Below are positions 37,514 to 45,551 of a DNA stretch of 64,000 bases, piece by piece (position 1 is the first letter of the stretch; each line of letters opens with the position of its first letter). The stretch lies in the NCBI RefSeq assembly GCF_004001245.1, contig NZ_AP018724.1, forward strand, positions 984,501-1,048,500, read 5' to 3'. The notes below the pieces were generated by a model. The model did no database searches, was not told where the DNA came from, and was given only the letters and a program-made list of their open reading frames with translations. Made by a program: the position numbers and the translations under genes. The DNA is from Sulfurivermis fontis (GTDB lineage: Bacteria; Pseudomonadota; Gammaproteobacteria; Thiohalomonadales; Thiohalomonadaceae).

Positions 37514-38395
37514 GGATACCTCCTTCAATACCGCCCCGGATCGCGCAGCCCGAGCCTGGGGCGCCTTGCGGCCTCGGGAGCTGATGTAGGTCGAGAATTC
37601 ATCGAGGGTCGACTCCAGTGTGCCGACGGCATCGGCCAGACCGACCGCCGTGGCGTTCGGCCCGAAGTAGAGCGCGGCCTCGGTGGCCCGCACCGCCGAT
37701 TCCGGCATCTCGCGCATGGCGGCAACGAAACCGACGAAGAGGTCGTAGAGGCGATCCACCTCGTCTTGCAGCGTGTCCCGCGCGGCGTCGGTGAGCGGCT
37801 CGTGGGGTGAGTAGTCGTTCTTGTGCGCGCCCGCCGTGATCGCGGTGTAGCGGTAGCCGTCGTTGGCATCCTTGACGGACTGGTCGATGTGCAGGGCGAT
37901 GACGCCGATGGAGCCCACGCCGCCCGTCTCCGTCACGACGATCCGCTCTGCGGCGGAGGCGATGGCATAGGCGGCGGAAAAAGCGGCGTCGTTGGCCACC
38001 GCCCACACGGGCTTGATCTTCGTGGCATCCCGAATGCGGCGGGCGAGCTCGAAGCTGCCGGAGGCCTCGCCGCCCGGGGAGTCGATGTCCAGCAGGATGC
38101 CGTTGACGCTCGGATCGGCCAGCGCCGCCTCGAGCATCGCGCCGATGTCCTGATAGCTCGTCAGACCCGAGGCCGCCTCCAGCCCCAGGGTACGCTTGAC
38201 CAGCGTGCCATGGATCGGGATGAGCGCGATGCCTGGTGGTGCCGGCTTGGCGACGGCGCGGGCGGGCACCGCGAGATCGACCTCGGGCGCTTGGATACCG
38301 AGGCGATCCCCGATGACGGAGAGGATCACGTCGAGCTTGGCGCGCTGGATGAGCAAGGGCGTCCCGAAGATACGGGAGGCAAGATGGGGCAGCAT
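37211..38395 (-). CDS. Phage head maturation protease, S49/ClpP-like (gpC-like)
   Basis: About 394 residues. The serine protease domain (about 55-265) reads IALIPIHGTLVKR, GILLDIDSPGGEASGSFELA and, with the catalytic Ser, TGGVGSIGVI. A Lys/Asp-type partner is expected in the HKNDYSPHEPLTDAARD region. The C-terminal 100 residues form the scaffold domain, also encoded separately. ATG 38395 with GAGGAG 5 bp upstream is preferred over GTG 38401. It cleaves scaffold and capsid proteins during prohead maturation. Confidence 0.9.
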   Translation of the reverse strand: MLPHLASRIFGTPLLIQRAKLDVILSVIGDRLGIQAPEVDLAVPARAVAKPAPPGIALIPIHGTLVKRTLGLEAASGLTSYQDIGAMLEAALADPSVNGILLDIDSPGGEASGSFELARRIRDATKIKPVWAVANDAAFSAAYAIASAAERIVVTETGGVGSIGVIALHIDQSVKDANDGYRYTAITAGAHKNDYSPHEPLTDAARDTLQDEVDRLYDLFVGFVAAMREMPESAVRATEAALYFGPNATAVGLADAVGTLESTLDEFSTYISSRGRKAPQARAARSGAVLKEVSMSDEPIAMTGDQAAAMLEQARREGLQAAQAIVELCTLAGCPDQAAIYLAEGRTEAEVRRLLIEAKAAQSEATAIHSTIVPPHERHESPVIAAVKKLVHKE

Positions 38396-38397
38396 GA

Positions 38398-39870
38398 TCA
38401 CTCCTCTGGTTCTGGCGGCATGGGATGGGTTGGCGCCTTGTCATGGCGCGGGTCGGAGTCGAACACCAGACCCAGCGCATCGGCGCGGGCGTTATCGGTC
38501 GCAATCTCCTTGTCGACATCCTCGGCGTCGTAGCCGTAGGCCGAGATCGCCTCCGAACGGCTCATGAGTCCGGCACGAATGGCGAGCTTCATGGCGTTGA
38601 ACTCCTTTTGCGGATCGACCCATTGCCAGCCCTGCGGTATCCACTTGCAGGCCAGATAGGTGCGACGCCGCTCGGGGTTGGCGAAGCCCGGCAGGTCGAG
38701 TCGTCCGTCCATCACCGCCTGGTGCATCCAGGCACGCCAGATCGGGCGGCAGAGTTGGTGGACGATGACACTGTGCTGGATCACCTCGCAGCGGCGACGG
38801 AACTCCAACAGCCCCGCGCGGATGGAGGAATAGTTCACCTGGGTGAGATCGCCGGTGAGCATCTCGTAGGTGATGCCCATGGCGGCGGCCACGGCGCGGA
38901 ATTGCTGGCGCATGAACTCGGCATAGGAGCCGCCCACGTCGGCGGGGTCCGAGAACTTGATGTCCTCGCCCGGCTCCAGGATTTGCAGTGTGCCCGGCTC
39001 CATCCCGGCCAGCGCCGCGCCGTTGGCATCCGCCAAGCCTTCACCCATGAGGTTGTCCTCTGGGCTCGTGCGCGTAATGAACCCGGCGAACATCGCCGCG
39101 GTCTTCTTGCGCACCAGCTCGGCGTCGTCGTACTGGTCGAGCTCGTGGAGTTTCACCAACGCCCGGGCAAGCCACGGCTCGCCGCGTATCTGTCCAGGGC
39201 GCAGCGGGCGGAACAGATGCACGATCTCCTCGGCGGCGACACGCACGGTGTCCATGCCGCCCACGCCGGACATCGGCGACAGCAGACCATCCTCCGGATG
39301 CGCGCGGTAAAGGTGATAGGCCACCCGACGGCCCAGGCGGTCGAACTCGATGCCGGCGCGGATGACGTTGCCGTTCGGCAGGTCGCGATTCATGGTCAGC
39401 GGCAGGTGCTCGGGTTCGAGCACCTGGAGCTGGATTGGCACTGGCAGGTCATCCTCGGGACGCCGCCAGCGGATACGCACGATGGCCTCGCCCCCTTCGA
39501 TCATGGCGCGGCAGGCGAGCGCCTGGAGGCCGTAAAAGTCGGTGAGCCCGGCGGCGTCGGCATACTCCACCCAGTCCCACCACAGGCGCTGGATGGCCTC
39601 GCGCCGGGCGGCGTCCTGCACCATGCTCTGCGGCTTGATGCCGGTGCCGATGGCATTGGCGACGAAGGCCTCGATGCCGGCGGCAGCCCAGGCGTTGCGC
39701 CGCGCCATGTCGCGGCTTTTGGCCCGCAGCGCGGGTTGCGTCGTGGCCAGGGCGGAAACCGCGCCCGGGTTGCCCGGCATCCACGCCAGCGTGCGCCTGC
39801 CCATGCCTGCGGCATCGTAGGTCGGCGTATTGCCGAACAGGCGGCGCCGGAGGTGCGAGAACCAGCCCAT
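38398..39870 (-). CDS. Phage portal protein (lambda gpB family)
   Basis: A 490-residue portal of the Phage_portal_2 type: SRDMARRNAWAAAGIEAFVANA, WWDWVEYADAAGLTDFYGLQ, FRPLRPGQIRGEPWLARAL, and the lambda-type GDLTQVNYSSIRAGLLEFRR near residue 345. It overlaps the protease by 4 bp and gpW by one base. The portal ring forms the DNA entry channel. Confidence 0.94.
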   Translation of the reverse strand: MGWFSHLRRRLFGNTPTYDAAGMGRRTLAWMPGNPGAVSALATTQPALRAKSRDMARRNAWAAAGIEAFVANAIGTGIKPQSMVQDAARREAIQRLWWDWVEYADAAGLTDFYGLQALACRAMIEGGEAIVRIRWRRPEDDLPVPIQLQVLEPEHLPLTMNRDLPNGNVIRAGIEFDRLGRRVAYHLYRAHPEDGLLSPMSGVGGMDTVRVAAEEIVHLFRPLRPGQIRGEPWLARALVKLHELDQYDDAELVRKKTAAMFAGFITRTSPEDNLMGEGLADANGAALAGMEPGTLQILEPGEDIKFSDPADVGGSYAEFMRQQFRAVAAAMGITYEMLTGDLTQVNYSSIRAGLLEFRRRCEVIQHSVIVHQLCRPIWRAWMHQAVMDGRLDLPGFANPERRRTYLACKWIPQGWQWVDPQKEFNAMKLAIRAGLMSRSEAISAYGYDAEDVDKEIATDNARADALGLVFDSDPRHDKAPTHPMPPEPEE

Positions 39871-40100
39871 CAGAACCCCTTGTTGGTGAGAATGCGGATT
39901 TGCCGCGGCGGGCGCGGATACAGTCCGGTGGCCACGGTATCCTTGAGCATCGCGGCCTCGACCTCGGCGATGGCCGCCTTCAGTTCCTCGACGCTGCGAT
40001 ACTCGACCGTCTTGTCGCCGAAGGTGACGCGCCGCTCGCCACGGGCCAGCGCGTCCCGCAAGGCCTGCAGTTGCGCCTCGGTGTAGGTGGGATTACTCAT
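39870..40100 (-). CDS. Head-tail joining protein gpW
   Basis: A 76-residue protein with the gpW pattern: a helix (YTEAQLQALRDALARGERRV), a short beta hairpin (VTFGDKTVEYRS), then a second helix (EELKAAIAEVEAAML). It is followed directly by the portal gene, as W precedes B in lambda. The fit to PF02831 is good. Confidence 0.88.
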   Translation of the reverse strand: MSNPTYTEAQLQALRDALARGERRVTFGDKTVEYRSVEELKAAIAEVEAAMLKDTVATGLYPRPPRQIRILTNKGF

Positions 40101-40489
40101 CGATAGACCACCAGGTTGATCTCGGTCGTGTCGGCGAGCGACGCCGCGGCACTGGTGCAGACCAGTACGAGGGCGTCGGCGGTCTTGCCGTCGGTCGTAC
40201 TGCGCGCTGCCGCGAAGCGGATGGTCCCCGTCGCGATATTGCTCCTGCCGGTGGCGACCCAGCAGTAATCGGCGTCTGGAAACGGCGTCTCGAACACGAT
40301 GCGGTAGCGTCCCTTCGCCAACCGGCGAACCGAGGCGACGTTGTAGGCGGCGCGAACCACAATCGCGCCGTTGACGTAGCCGAAGTTCACCCAGGCGCGG
40401 GCGATGCCTGGGTGTTCGGGGCGGACGAGCCCCTTGATCTCCTGGCCGATGCGAGTGGCGAGCGCCGATAGTTGCGCACTGAGACTCAT
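40097..40489 (-). CDS. Fibre-like phage protein 1
   Basis: A 130-residue protein with a short helical N-terminus (MSLSAQLSALATRIGQEIKG) and a beta-rich C-terminal domain (YNVASVRRLAKGRYRIVFET, DADYCWVATGRSN). The latter resembles the C-terminal knob of tail-fibre proteins that ends gene products in many phages. It sits between terminase and gpW, where lambda has no such gene. It overlaps gpW by 4 bp. Confidence 0.65.
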   Translation of the reverse strand: MSLSAQLSALATRIGQEIKGLVRPEHPGIARAWVNFGYVNGAIVVRAAYNVASVRRLAKGRYRIVFETPFPDADYCWVATGRSNIATGTIRFAAARSTTDGKTADALVLVCTSAAASLADTTEINLVVYR

Positions 40490-40492
40490 CGC

Positions 40493-40984
40493 TTAGATCA
40501 GCGCAGCGTTGAAGATCGCCACGAAATCGGTGTTGACGTCACCGATGTCATCCACGCCGACGGCGCCGATGTTATCGCGCGCCTGCTGCCGTTCCACAGC
40601 GGTGAGCGTCTGCGGGGCGTCGAAGCGCACGCGCGTTTCGATGGCGGCGGTGAGCGCGGCGATGCCGCTTTGGTCGTTCTGCAAGGCCTGCTGGAGTTCC
40701 AGCAGGGTGTCATAGGCCGGATCGGCCCCGCCCAGGATGTCGGCCTTCAAGGCGTCGAGCAAGGTGACGATCTTGTTCGACGAGTAGGTGGTCGTCGTCG
40801 ATGCCTGGGTGTCGTCGATCGAGGTTGCCGCGAGGACTGCCGCCTTCACTTCGTTGATCGCCGCGACCAGGCTCGACTTGTCGGTCGTGGTCAGGTCAGT
40901 CAGGACGCCGGTGCGGCCCTTGACGGTGTTGAACTCCTCGGCGACGCGCAGGACGAGACTGTGGATTTGGGTTTGCAGACTCAT
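40493..40984 (-). CDS. Fibre-like phage protein 2
   Basis: A 163-residue protein starting MSLQTQIHSLVLRVAEEFNT, with LTDLTTTDKSSLVAAINEVK and the repeated helical pattern of tail-fibre shafts (LGGADPAYDTLLELQQALQN), then TAVERQQARDNIGA, seen at the ends of fibre proteins. AAGGAG precedes the ATG. The N-terminus parallels fibre-like protein 1, suggesting the pair arose as fibre modules. Function inferred from composition. Confidence 0.7.
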   Translation of the reverse strand: MSLQTQIHSLVLRVAEEFNTVKGRTGVLTDLTTTDKSSLVAAINEVKAAVLAATSIDDTQASTTTTYSSNKIVTLLDALKADILGGADPAYDTLLELQQALQNDQSGIAALTAAIETRVRFDAPQTLTAVERQQARDNIGAVGVDDIGDVNTDFVAIFNAALI

Positions 40985-41005
40985 GGGGAAGATCTCCTTC
41001 AGGTT

Positions 41006-42958
41006 TCAGGAAAGCCAGCGGCTCTTGATCACGCGCCGGCCTGTTTTCTGGGTTCCAGAAACGCTGAGGCCACCGCGTTGGGTGGCCTCGTTGTTCGATT
41101 CACTAGGTGTCTCGATGGCTGGCGGCGCCAGACCAAGTTGTCGTTCCAGTTCGCGCCAGTGCCGCTCCTCGAAACGGTCGAGACCGGCGGTACTGGCCGC
41201 GGCACGGGCATAGACGTAACAGTCCAGGGCTTCGTTTCGCTCGCGCAGTTTCTGCCACTCGCGCACCGGGAAGCCGTTACGGTTGCGGCGGGTGACGAGC
41301 TGTTCGGCGCAGAGCTGTTGCACGTATTCGGCATCGACCTTGGGCAGATGGACGAAGCCGGCCGGGTAGCGTACCGTCACGCCGTCCTCGGCAACTTCCG
41401 GGGACTTGCGCAGGTTGTTGTAAAACTCCAGCTTGGCGATGCCCACCGCGACCGAAAACACCTTGATGCCACGGCGCAGCTTGCGCCCGGACTGCGAGAC
41501 ATCGACGACAGTGGGTGTGCCGACGAGAGCCGCGCCCCTGGGCACACCCTTGACCGCCATCACCCGGCTGTCGCGCGCGCCGCGCACGAAGGCATAGGCC
41601 TCCTGTGTGGCAAAGCCGGTGTCCACGGCAAGCCTGATCAGCGGCAGGTTCGCGCCGGATGCATGCGTCCACGTCTCTTCGAGCAGCGCGCCGAGCGAAC
41701 GCCACACCTCATCCCGCGCGGTGTCGCCCATCAGCACGCGGTGCTCGACGAGCCAGGATTCCTTGCCACGCCCGAAGGCCCACACGGATACCTCGATGCG
41801 ATCCTTCTGCACGTCGGCCCCGGCGGTGAGCAGCAGGCCGCCCATGGGCACCGTGCCCAGCGGATAGTCCTCGCGCCGCTCGATGAGGCGCTGCCACTCG
41901 GGTGCTTCGCCTTCTTCCACCCAGGTCTCGCCGAGCTCGACGTTCTTGAATGTCTTGATGGCCGCGACAGAGCCGGCCTCTTTGCCGATCGCCGCCTCCC
42001 ACGAAGCCGCGATGTCGCGCCACGAACGCCAGCCCACCGGACTGTAGAGCGACGAGAGGTGAAACCCGGCCGTGCGCCCCGCATTCTCCGGCGCCGTGGC
42101 GCGCCACTCACCGTGTTCGAGCATCCATGTCTTGTGGTGCTCATCGATGGGGCGGTCGCAGGACTCGCACACATAGACCGCCGTCTCCGGTCGGGTCTTT
42201 TCCCACCGTAGCTGCTCGAAGCGCAGCCATTGACGGTGCGAGCAGTGCGGGCACGGGACGAAATAGCGGCGCTGATCACTCCTCTCGTACTCGCGCTCGA
42301 TGGCGCTCGCGCCGGCAATGGTCGGGGTCGAGACGATGAATAGCTTGCGCCGCGCAAAGGTGCGGGTGCGCGCCTCGGCCAGCGAAATCGCGTCGCCCTC
42401 GCCATCGACATCGAGCGGGTAGCCGTCCACCTCATCGAGGAAGAGGTAGCGCACGGGCATCGAGCGCAGGCCCACGGCGCTGTTCGCGCCGGTCATCACC
42501 AGCACGCCGCCCCTGAACTCTTTGGCAAGCACGGTGTTGCCGGAATCGCGCGCGCGCGCCGGGGCGATCAGCTCGGCAAGCGCTGGCGTCTCTTCGATCA
42601 GCGGGTCGATGCGCTGCTTGGAGTTGCGCTTGGCCATCTCCACGGTGGGCCACACCGCCATCATCGGCCCTGGGGCGTGGTGGATGACATAGCCGATCCA
42701 GTTCAGGCCAAGCTCCGTGCCGCCGACCTGTGCGCCCTTCATGAACACCACGCGCTCGATGGGCGAGGTGGGTGACAGACAATCCATGATCTCGCGCAAG
42801 TAGGGCGTGCGGCTGGTACGCCAGCGCCCAGGTTCGGCGGAGGCGCGACTGGACAGCATCCTGTGCCGGTCGGCCCACTCGGACACGGTCAGCATTGGGT
42901 CGGGCATCATGCCCTCGCGCCAGGCGCGCTCGATGTCGAGGGCCCCGTCGTACTCCAT
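41006..42958 (-). CDS. Terminase large subunit (lambda gpA family)
   Basis: A 650-residue packaging motor and nuclease. The GpA pattern is clear: MLSSRASAEPGRWRTSRTPY, MDCLSPTSPIERVVFMKGAQ, the Walker A-like VFMKGAQVGGTE and VRYLFLDEVDGY as Walker B. A zinc-type CPHCSHRQWLRF with VCESCDRP follows. The nuclease domain includes LLLTAGADVQKDRIEVSVWA and later acidic residues. ATG 42958 shares one base with the small subunit stop; a TTG one codon earlier is less likely. Confidence 0.93.
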   Translation of the reverse strand: MEYDGALDIERAWREGMMPDPMLTVSEWADRHRMLSSRASAEPGRWRTSRTPYLREIMDCLSPTSPIERVVFMKGAQVGGTELGLNWIGYVIHHAPGPMMAVWPTVEMAKRNSKQRIDPLIEETPALAELIAPARARDSGNTVLAKEFRGGVLVMTGANSAVGLRSMPVRYLFLDEVDGYPLDVDGEGDAISLAEARTRTFARRKLFIVSTPTIAGASAIEREYERSDQRRYFVPCPHCSHRQWLRFEQLRWEKTRPETAVYVCESCDRPIDEHHKTWMLEHGEWRATAPENAGRTAGFHLSSLYSPVGWRSWRDIAASWEAAIGKEAGSVAAIKTFKNVELGETWVEEGEAPEWQRLIERREDYPLGTVPMGGLLLTAGADVQKDRIEVSVWAFGRGKESWLVEHRVLMGDTARDEVWRSLGALLEETWTHASGANLPLIRLAVDTGFATQEAYAFVRGARDSRVMAVKGVPRGAALVGTPTVVDVSQSGRKLRRGIKVFSVAVGIAKLEFYNNLRKSPEVAEDGVTVRYPAGFVHLPKVDAEYVQQLCAEQLVTRRNRNGFPVREWQKLRERNEALDCYVYARAAASTAGLDRFEERHWRELERQLGLAPPAIETPSESNNEATQRGGLSVSGTQKTGRRVIKSRWLS

Positions 42959-43503
42959 CAATCCACCTGTGGGCGGACCTCGCCCAGTTCCTGCAAGTGC
43001 TCACGCACCGCCGTCTCCAGCGCAACGTGCAAGGCGTGCGCATCCACGCCAAGCCTGGCCGCCATCTGCGCCGAAACGCGCGCCGGCCAATTGAGCCAGG
43101 CATCACGCTCGGCGCGCGCGAGCTTGAACACATGGGCGATGGCCTGGTGGCGGTCGATCAACTCGCCCTTGAGGCGAGCCAGGCGCACCTTGTTGGTCTG
43201 CGCCTTGATTACCTCGTTGACCGTGCGCGCCTGCAGCAGGGATGTGCCACCCGTGGGCAATCCCGTCGGCATGTCGCCTACGGGCACACTGCCGGCGGCC
43301 TCCGGTGGCACGGCGCCCAGGACGGGCCTGGTGCGAGCGCCGGCGCGTGGCGCCTCGGTGTTCCTTGTCCACTGCGCATCGGCCTGATCTGGGTCGATGG
43401 TGCCGTCTGGTAGCGTCGTGATACGGCCGCTATCGATCGCCTTCTTGACAGCCACGTGAGAGACGCCGCGATGCCTGGCATAAGCACGTATCGATAGACC
43501 CAT
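42958..43503 (-). CDS. Terminase small subunit (Nu1-like)
   Basis: A 181-residue protein whose N-terminus is a winged-helix DNA-binding domain (LSIRAYARHRGVSHVAVKKA), as in gpNu1, followed by a linker and the helical VNEVIKAQTNKVRLARLKGE for gpA contact. It recognises cos or pac. ATG 43503 is used; in-frame starts up to 43515 exist. It is the first late gene and diverges from the small-gene cassette. Confidence 0.82.
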   Translation of the reverse strand: MGLSIRAYARHRGVSHVAVKKAIDSGRITTLPDGTIDPDQADAQWTRNTEAPRAGARTRPVLGAVPPEAAGSVPVGDMPTGLPTGGTSLLQARTVNEVIKAQTNKVRLARLKGELIDRHQAIAHVFKLARAERDAWLNWPARVSAQMAARLGVDAHALHVALETAVREHLQELGEVRPQVD

Positions 43504-43553
43504 GATTACCATCAAGCCGATCGCAGATGTTTTCCCGCGTTGCGATTCAGCGC

Positions 43554-43582
43554 TTGGCTTTTCTCCGCAGAAGCGCGTTCAT
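43554..43582 (+). promoter_or_regulatory. Leader repeat copy a (promoter-like)
   Basis: TTGGCT (43554-43559) is followed after 17 bp by GTTCAT (43577-43582), then ATCACCATCAACCACACC, AAGGAG and ATG 43617. It is the most divergent of the six copies but keeps the exact spacing. It lies in the divergent region between the terminase small subunit and the small-gene cassette. Confidence 0.6.
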
Positions 43583-43616
43583 GTCATCACCATCAACCAC
43601 ACCCAAGGAGAAGAGC

Positions 43617-43886
43617 ATGAACACCAACAAAATAGACGCCCTTGGCCAGAAACTGGCCGAAACCGCCATGACCCTGCTGGTACGCCTTTATCCGGAAGTG
43701 CGCCAGGCCAGCAACGCGCAGGTGGATGCTGCCGTGGCGGCGATGCGCGCCAAGTCAAGGTCGGTGATCGACGAGTTGATCGATGACGCCAAGGAGGCAC
43801 CCTGGGTGGCGCACATCGCGTTTCAGACCGCAGCCCTGACGCTCGCCCACGAGGGCATCAAGACACTCAAGGCGGGATGCAAATAA
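43617..43886 (+). CDS. Small cassette protein 1, unknown function
   Basis: An 89-residue, mostly helical, mixed-charge protein: MNTNKIDALGQKLAETAMTL, VDAAVAAMRAKSRSVIDELI, ending THEGIKTLKAGCK-like (AHEGIKTLKAGCK). The start has AAGGAG 7 bp upstream and follows leader copy a. It is the first of a run of + strand genes set between leftward terminase and methyltransferase genes. No family recognised. Confidence 0.65.
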   Translation: MNTNKIDALGQKLAETAMTLLVRLYPEVRQASNAQVDAAVAAMRAKSRSVIDELIDDAKEAPWVAHIAFQTAALTLAHEGIKTLKAGCK

Positions 43887-43911
43887 ATCTCCGAAGCCTT
43901 GCAAAAAGAGC

Positions 43912-43940
43912 TTGGCTTCCTGATCGAACAGCGCCTTAAT
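43912..43940 (+). promoter_or_regulatory. Leader repeat copy b (promoter-like)
   Basis: TTGGCT (43912-43917), 17 bp, CTTAAT (43935-43940). The spacer and the following 40 bp up to the ribosome binding site AAAGGAG are nearly identical to copy c. It lies 25 bp after the stop of the previous gene and drives gene 43975, if it is a promoter. Confidence 0.68.
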
Positions 43941-43974
43941 GCAATCACCATCAACAACCACAAAGGAGCACAGC

Positions 43975-44184
43975 ATGAAACCAACCAGCGCCATCCTCAC
44001 CCACAGCAACTACGACGCCGACGACTACGCCTACCTCACCGCCAAGGGCTGGAGCGATGACGAAATCCTGGCCCGCTGGAGCGAAGAGGCTGCGCGTGGC
44101 AACGGACCATGCCGCTGGGAAAGCGCGTCGGCCCGCGCCAAGCTGGCCGCCGTAACCGGTCGCAAACAGAAGAAGCATGGCTGA
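43975..44184 (+). CDS. Small cassette protein 2, unknown function
   Basis: A 69-residue protein, MKPTSAILTHSNYDADDYAY, LTAKGWSDDEILARWSEEAA, then a basic C-terminus (GRKQKKHG). The acidic helix followed by a basic tail suggests a small regulatory or DNA-associated protein. The start has AAAGGAG upstream and follows leader copy b. No family recognised. Confidence 0.65.
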   Translation: MKPTSAILTHSNYDADDYAYLTAKGWSDDEILARWSEEAARGNGPCRWESASARAKLAAVTGRKQKKHG

Positions 44185-44194
44185 AAAAGAAGCA

Positions 44195-44247
44195 GGAAGC
44201 CAAGCGTTTTCTAAACGCTTGGCTTCCTGATCGAACAGCGCCTTAAT
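44195..44247 (+). promoter_or_regulatory. Leader repeat copy c with perfect hairpin
   Basis: TTGGCT (44219-44224), 17 bp, CTTAAT (44242-44247). The first hexamer is embedded in a perfect 15-bp inverted repeat, GGAAGCCAAGCGTTT / AAACGCTTGGCTTCC, with a 3-nt loop (44195-44227). There is no U-run after the hairpin, so it is not a typical terminator; it could block read-through or serve as a protein-binding site. Confidence 0.68.
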
Positions 44248-44280
44248 GCAATCACCATCAACAACCACAAAGGAGCACAG

Positions 44281-44832
44281 ATGAGCACCATCCAACTCAC
44301 CCCCGCCCAACACGCCATCCTCGCCTACGCCATCGAACACACCGGCGGCAAGATCGAGTGGTTCCCCGACAAGCTCAATGGCGGCGCCCGCCAGAAGGTG
44401 CTCGACGGTTTGGCCAGTAAAGAGCTGATCGCCAACCATGGCGCCGGCTGGTGCGCCACCGCCAAGGCCTATCGTGCCTGGGCAGAATCCATTGGTCACC
44501 CGTCCATGGCCGCAGCGCACGAAACGCCCGAGCAGCACGAACACCTCGACGCCTACGACCGGGCAATCATGGCCGCCAAGGAGGGCGCAATGATTCGCAA
44601 GGCCCGCGAGGAGGCGATCACGAAACTTAAGCAACGCGACAGCAAGCAGGCCAAGATTCTCGAACTGCTCGAACGCCCCAACGGCGCGACGATCGCGCAG
44701 ATTTGCGCGGTCACCGGTTGGCAACCGCACACGGTGCGCGCCACATTCACCAACGTCATCAAAAAGAAGCTGGGCCTGAACCTGGTTTCAGAGAGGCCTG
44801 CCGGAGGCGAACGGATTTACAGGATCGCGTAA
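44281..44832 (+). CDS. DUF3489 domain protein
   Basis: A 183-residue protein. The N-terminus is MSTIQLTPAQHAILAYAIEH with ARQKVLDGLASKELIANHGA, and the C-terminus carries the DUF3489 winged-helix pattern DSKQAKILELLERPNGATIA, then GWQPHTVRATFTNVIKKKLG and ERIYRIA. DUF3489 genes often accompany DUF2924 and serine recombinase genes, both of which occur at the right end of this prophage. A DNA-binding role is likely but unproven. It follows leader copy c. Confidence 0.85.
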   Translation: MSTIQLTPAQHAILAYAIEHTGGKIEWFPDKLNGGARQKVLDGLASKELIANHGAGWCATAKAYRAWAESIGHPSMAAAHETPEQHEHLDAYDRAIMAAKEGAMIRKAREEAITKLKQRDSKQAKILELLERPNGATIAQICAVTGWQPHTVRATFTNVIKKKLGLNLVSERPAGGERIYRIA

Positions 44833-44846
44833 TTCGCGCGGGATGG

Positions 44847-44894
44847 GAAGCCAAGCAAAAAACGCTTGGCTTCTCAAGCAAACAGCGCCTTCAT
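44847..44894 (+). promoter_or_regulatory. Leader repeat copy d with hairpin
   Basis: TTGGCT (44866-44871), 17 bp, CTTCAT (44889-44894). A 10-bp inverted repeat GAAGCCAAGC / GCTTGGCTTC with loop AAAAAAC (44847-44873) overlaps the first hexamer. The downstream part, containing GGGTGTCGCAACGATAAAC and AAAGGAGA, is shared with copy e but not with b and c. Confidence 0.68.
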
Positions 44895-44932
44895 ATGGGT
44901 GTCGCAACGATAAACAGAAAGGAGAACACGCC

Positions 44933-45223
44933 ATGAAATTCACGACCGAACGCGATTACATGATCGACGCCGCCAAACAACATGCCCGCGATGCCATTGC
45001 CCAGGCACGCAGCACCCTGGAGCGCAGCTTGCGCGAGCTTGATCGTTACGCCGAGCGATTTGAAGCAGCCGAAACGGTTTACGACCAAGCAAAAACGATG
45101 AACTGGCTCCTGAACGAGCTTGCCAGCAACATCCTGCCCAACCTGCGCCTGGACTTGATCGCGGATGCGCAAGCAGAACTGGCCCGCGCGCACGAAGTCG
45201 CCCGCGCCGCCAACCAGGAGTAA
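44933..45223 (+). CDS. Small cassette protein 4, coiled coil, unknown function
   Basis: A 96-residue, strongly helical protein (MKFTTERDYMIDAAKQHARD, LERSLRELDRYAERFEAAET) with a predicted coiled coil and an acidic C-terminus. ATG 44933 has AAAGGAG upstream in leader copy d; an in-frame ATG at 44843 lies before the leader and is rejected. Three bp separate it from the zinc-finger-like gene. Confidence 0.65.
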   Translation: MKFTTERDYMIDAAKQHARDAIAQARSTLERSLRELDRYAERFEAAETVYDQAKTMNWLLNELASNILPNLRLDLIADAQAELARAHEVARAANQE

Positions 45224-45226
45224 GCG

Positions 45227-45538
45227 ATGAAGACGCCCCAAACCTATCCATGCACACGCTGCGAGGGGAAGGGGCGCCTTCCCCATTACGCCAACGTGCT
45301 GGGCGGCGTGTGCTTCAAGTGCGGCGGGACAGGCCGACAAAAGACCAGGCCAGCCGCCCCATCGCGCCGTTGGTCAGTGAATGCGATCCGCACCACCGAT
45401 CATCACGACTGCGTCGTGTTCCACGTCCGGGCAAAGACGGAGAGAGAAGCTCTCAATAAGGCCTCCGCCGCCCTATCCAGTGCGCGCGAGCAGATTTACG
45501 ACCCTACGACCATCCGGGTCACGCCATGGCCCGATTAG
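45227..45538 (+). CDS. DnaJ-type zinc-finger-like small protein
   Basis: A 103-residue protein with CTRCEGKGRLP and, 16 residues on, CFKCGGTGRQK: two CxxCxGxG motifs as in the DnaJ central zinc domain, enough to bind one zinc. The remaining part (TTDHHDCVVFHVRAKTEREA) is a small alpha/beta domain. It is translationally linked to the preceding gene (3 bp). Such proteins are common but uncharacterised in prophages. Confidence 0.72.
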   Translation: MKTPQTYPCTRCEGKGRLPHYANVLGGVCFKCGGTGRQKTRPAAPSRRWSVNAIRTTDHHDCVVFHVRAKTEREALNKASAALSSAREQIYDPTTIRVTPWPD

Positions 45539-45551
45539 ATTGAAAAAACGC

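Noticed and set aside
35798-37810. 670-codon open frame on the + strand
   Set aside because: It is the mirror of the capsid, decoration and protease genes, which have clear families on the minus strand.
41066-41089. Perfect inverted repeat GAGGCCACC/GGTGGCCTC
   Set aside because: It lies within the coding C-terminus of the terminase large subunit and lacks a U-run; probably coincidental or a weak mRNA structure.
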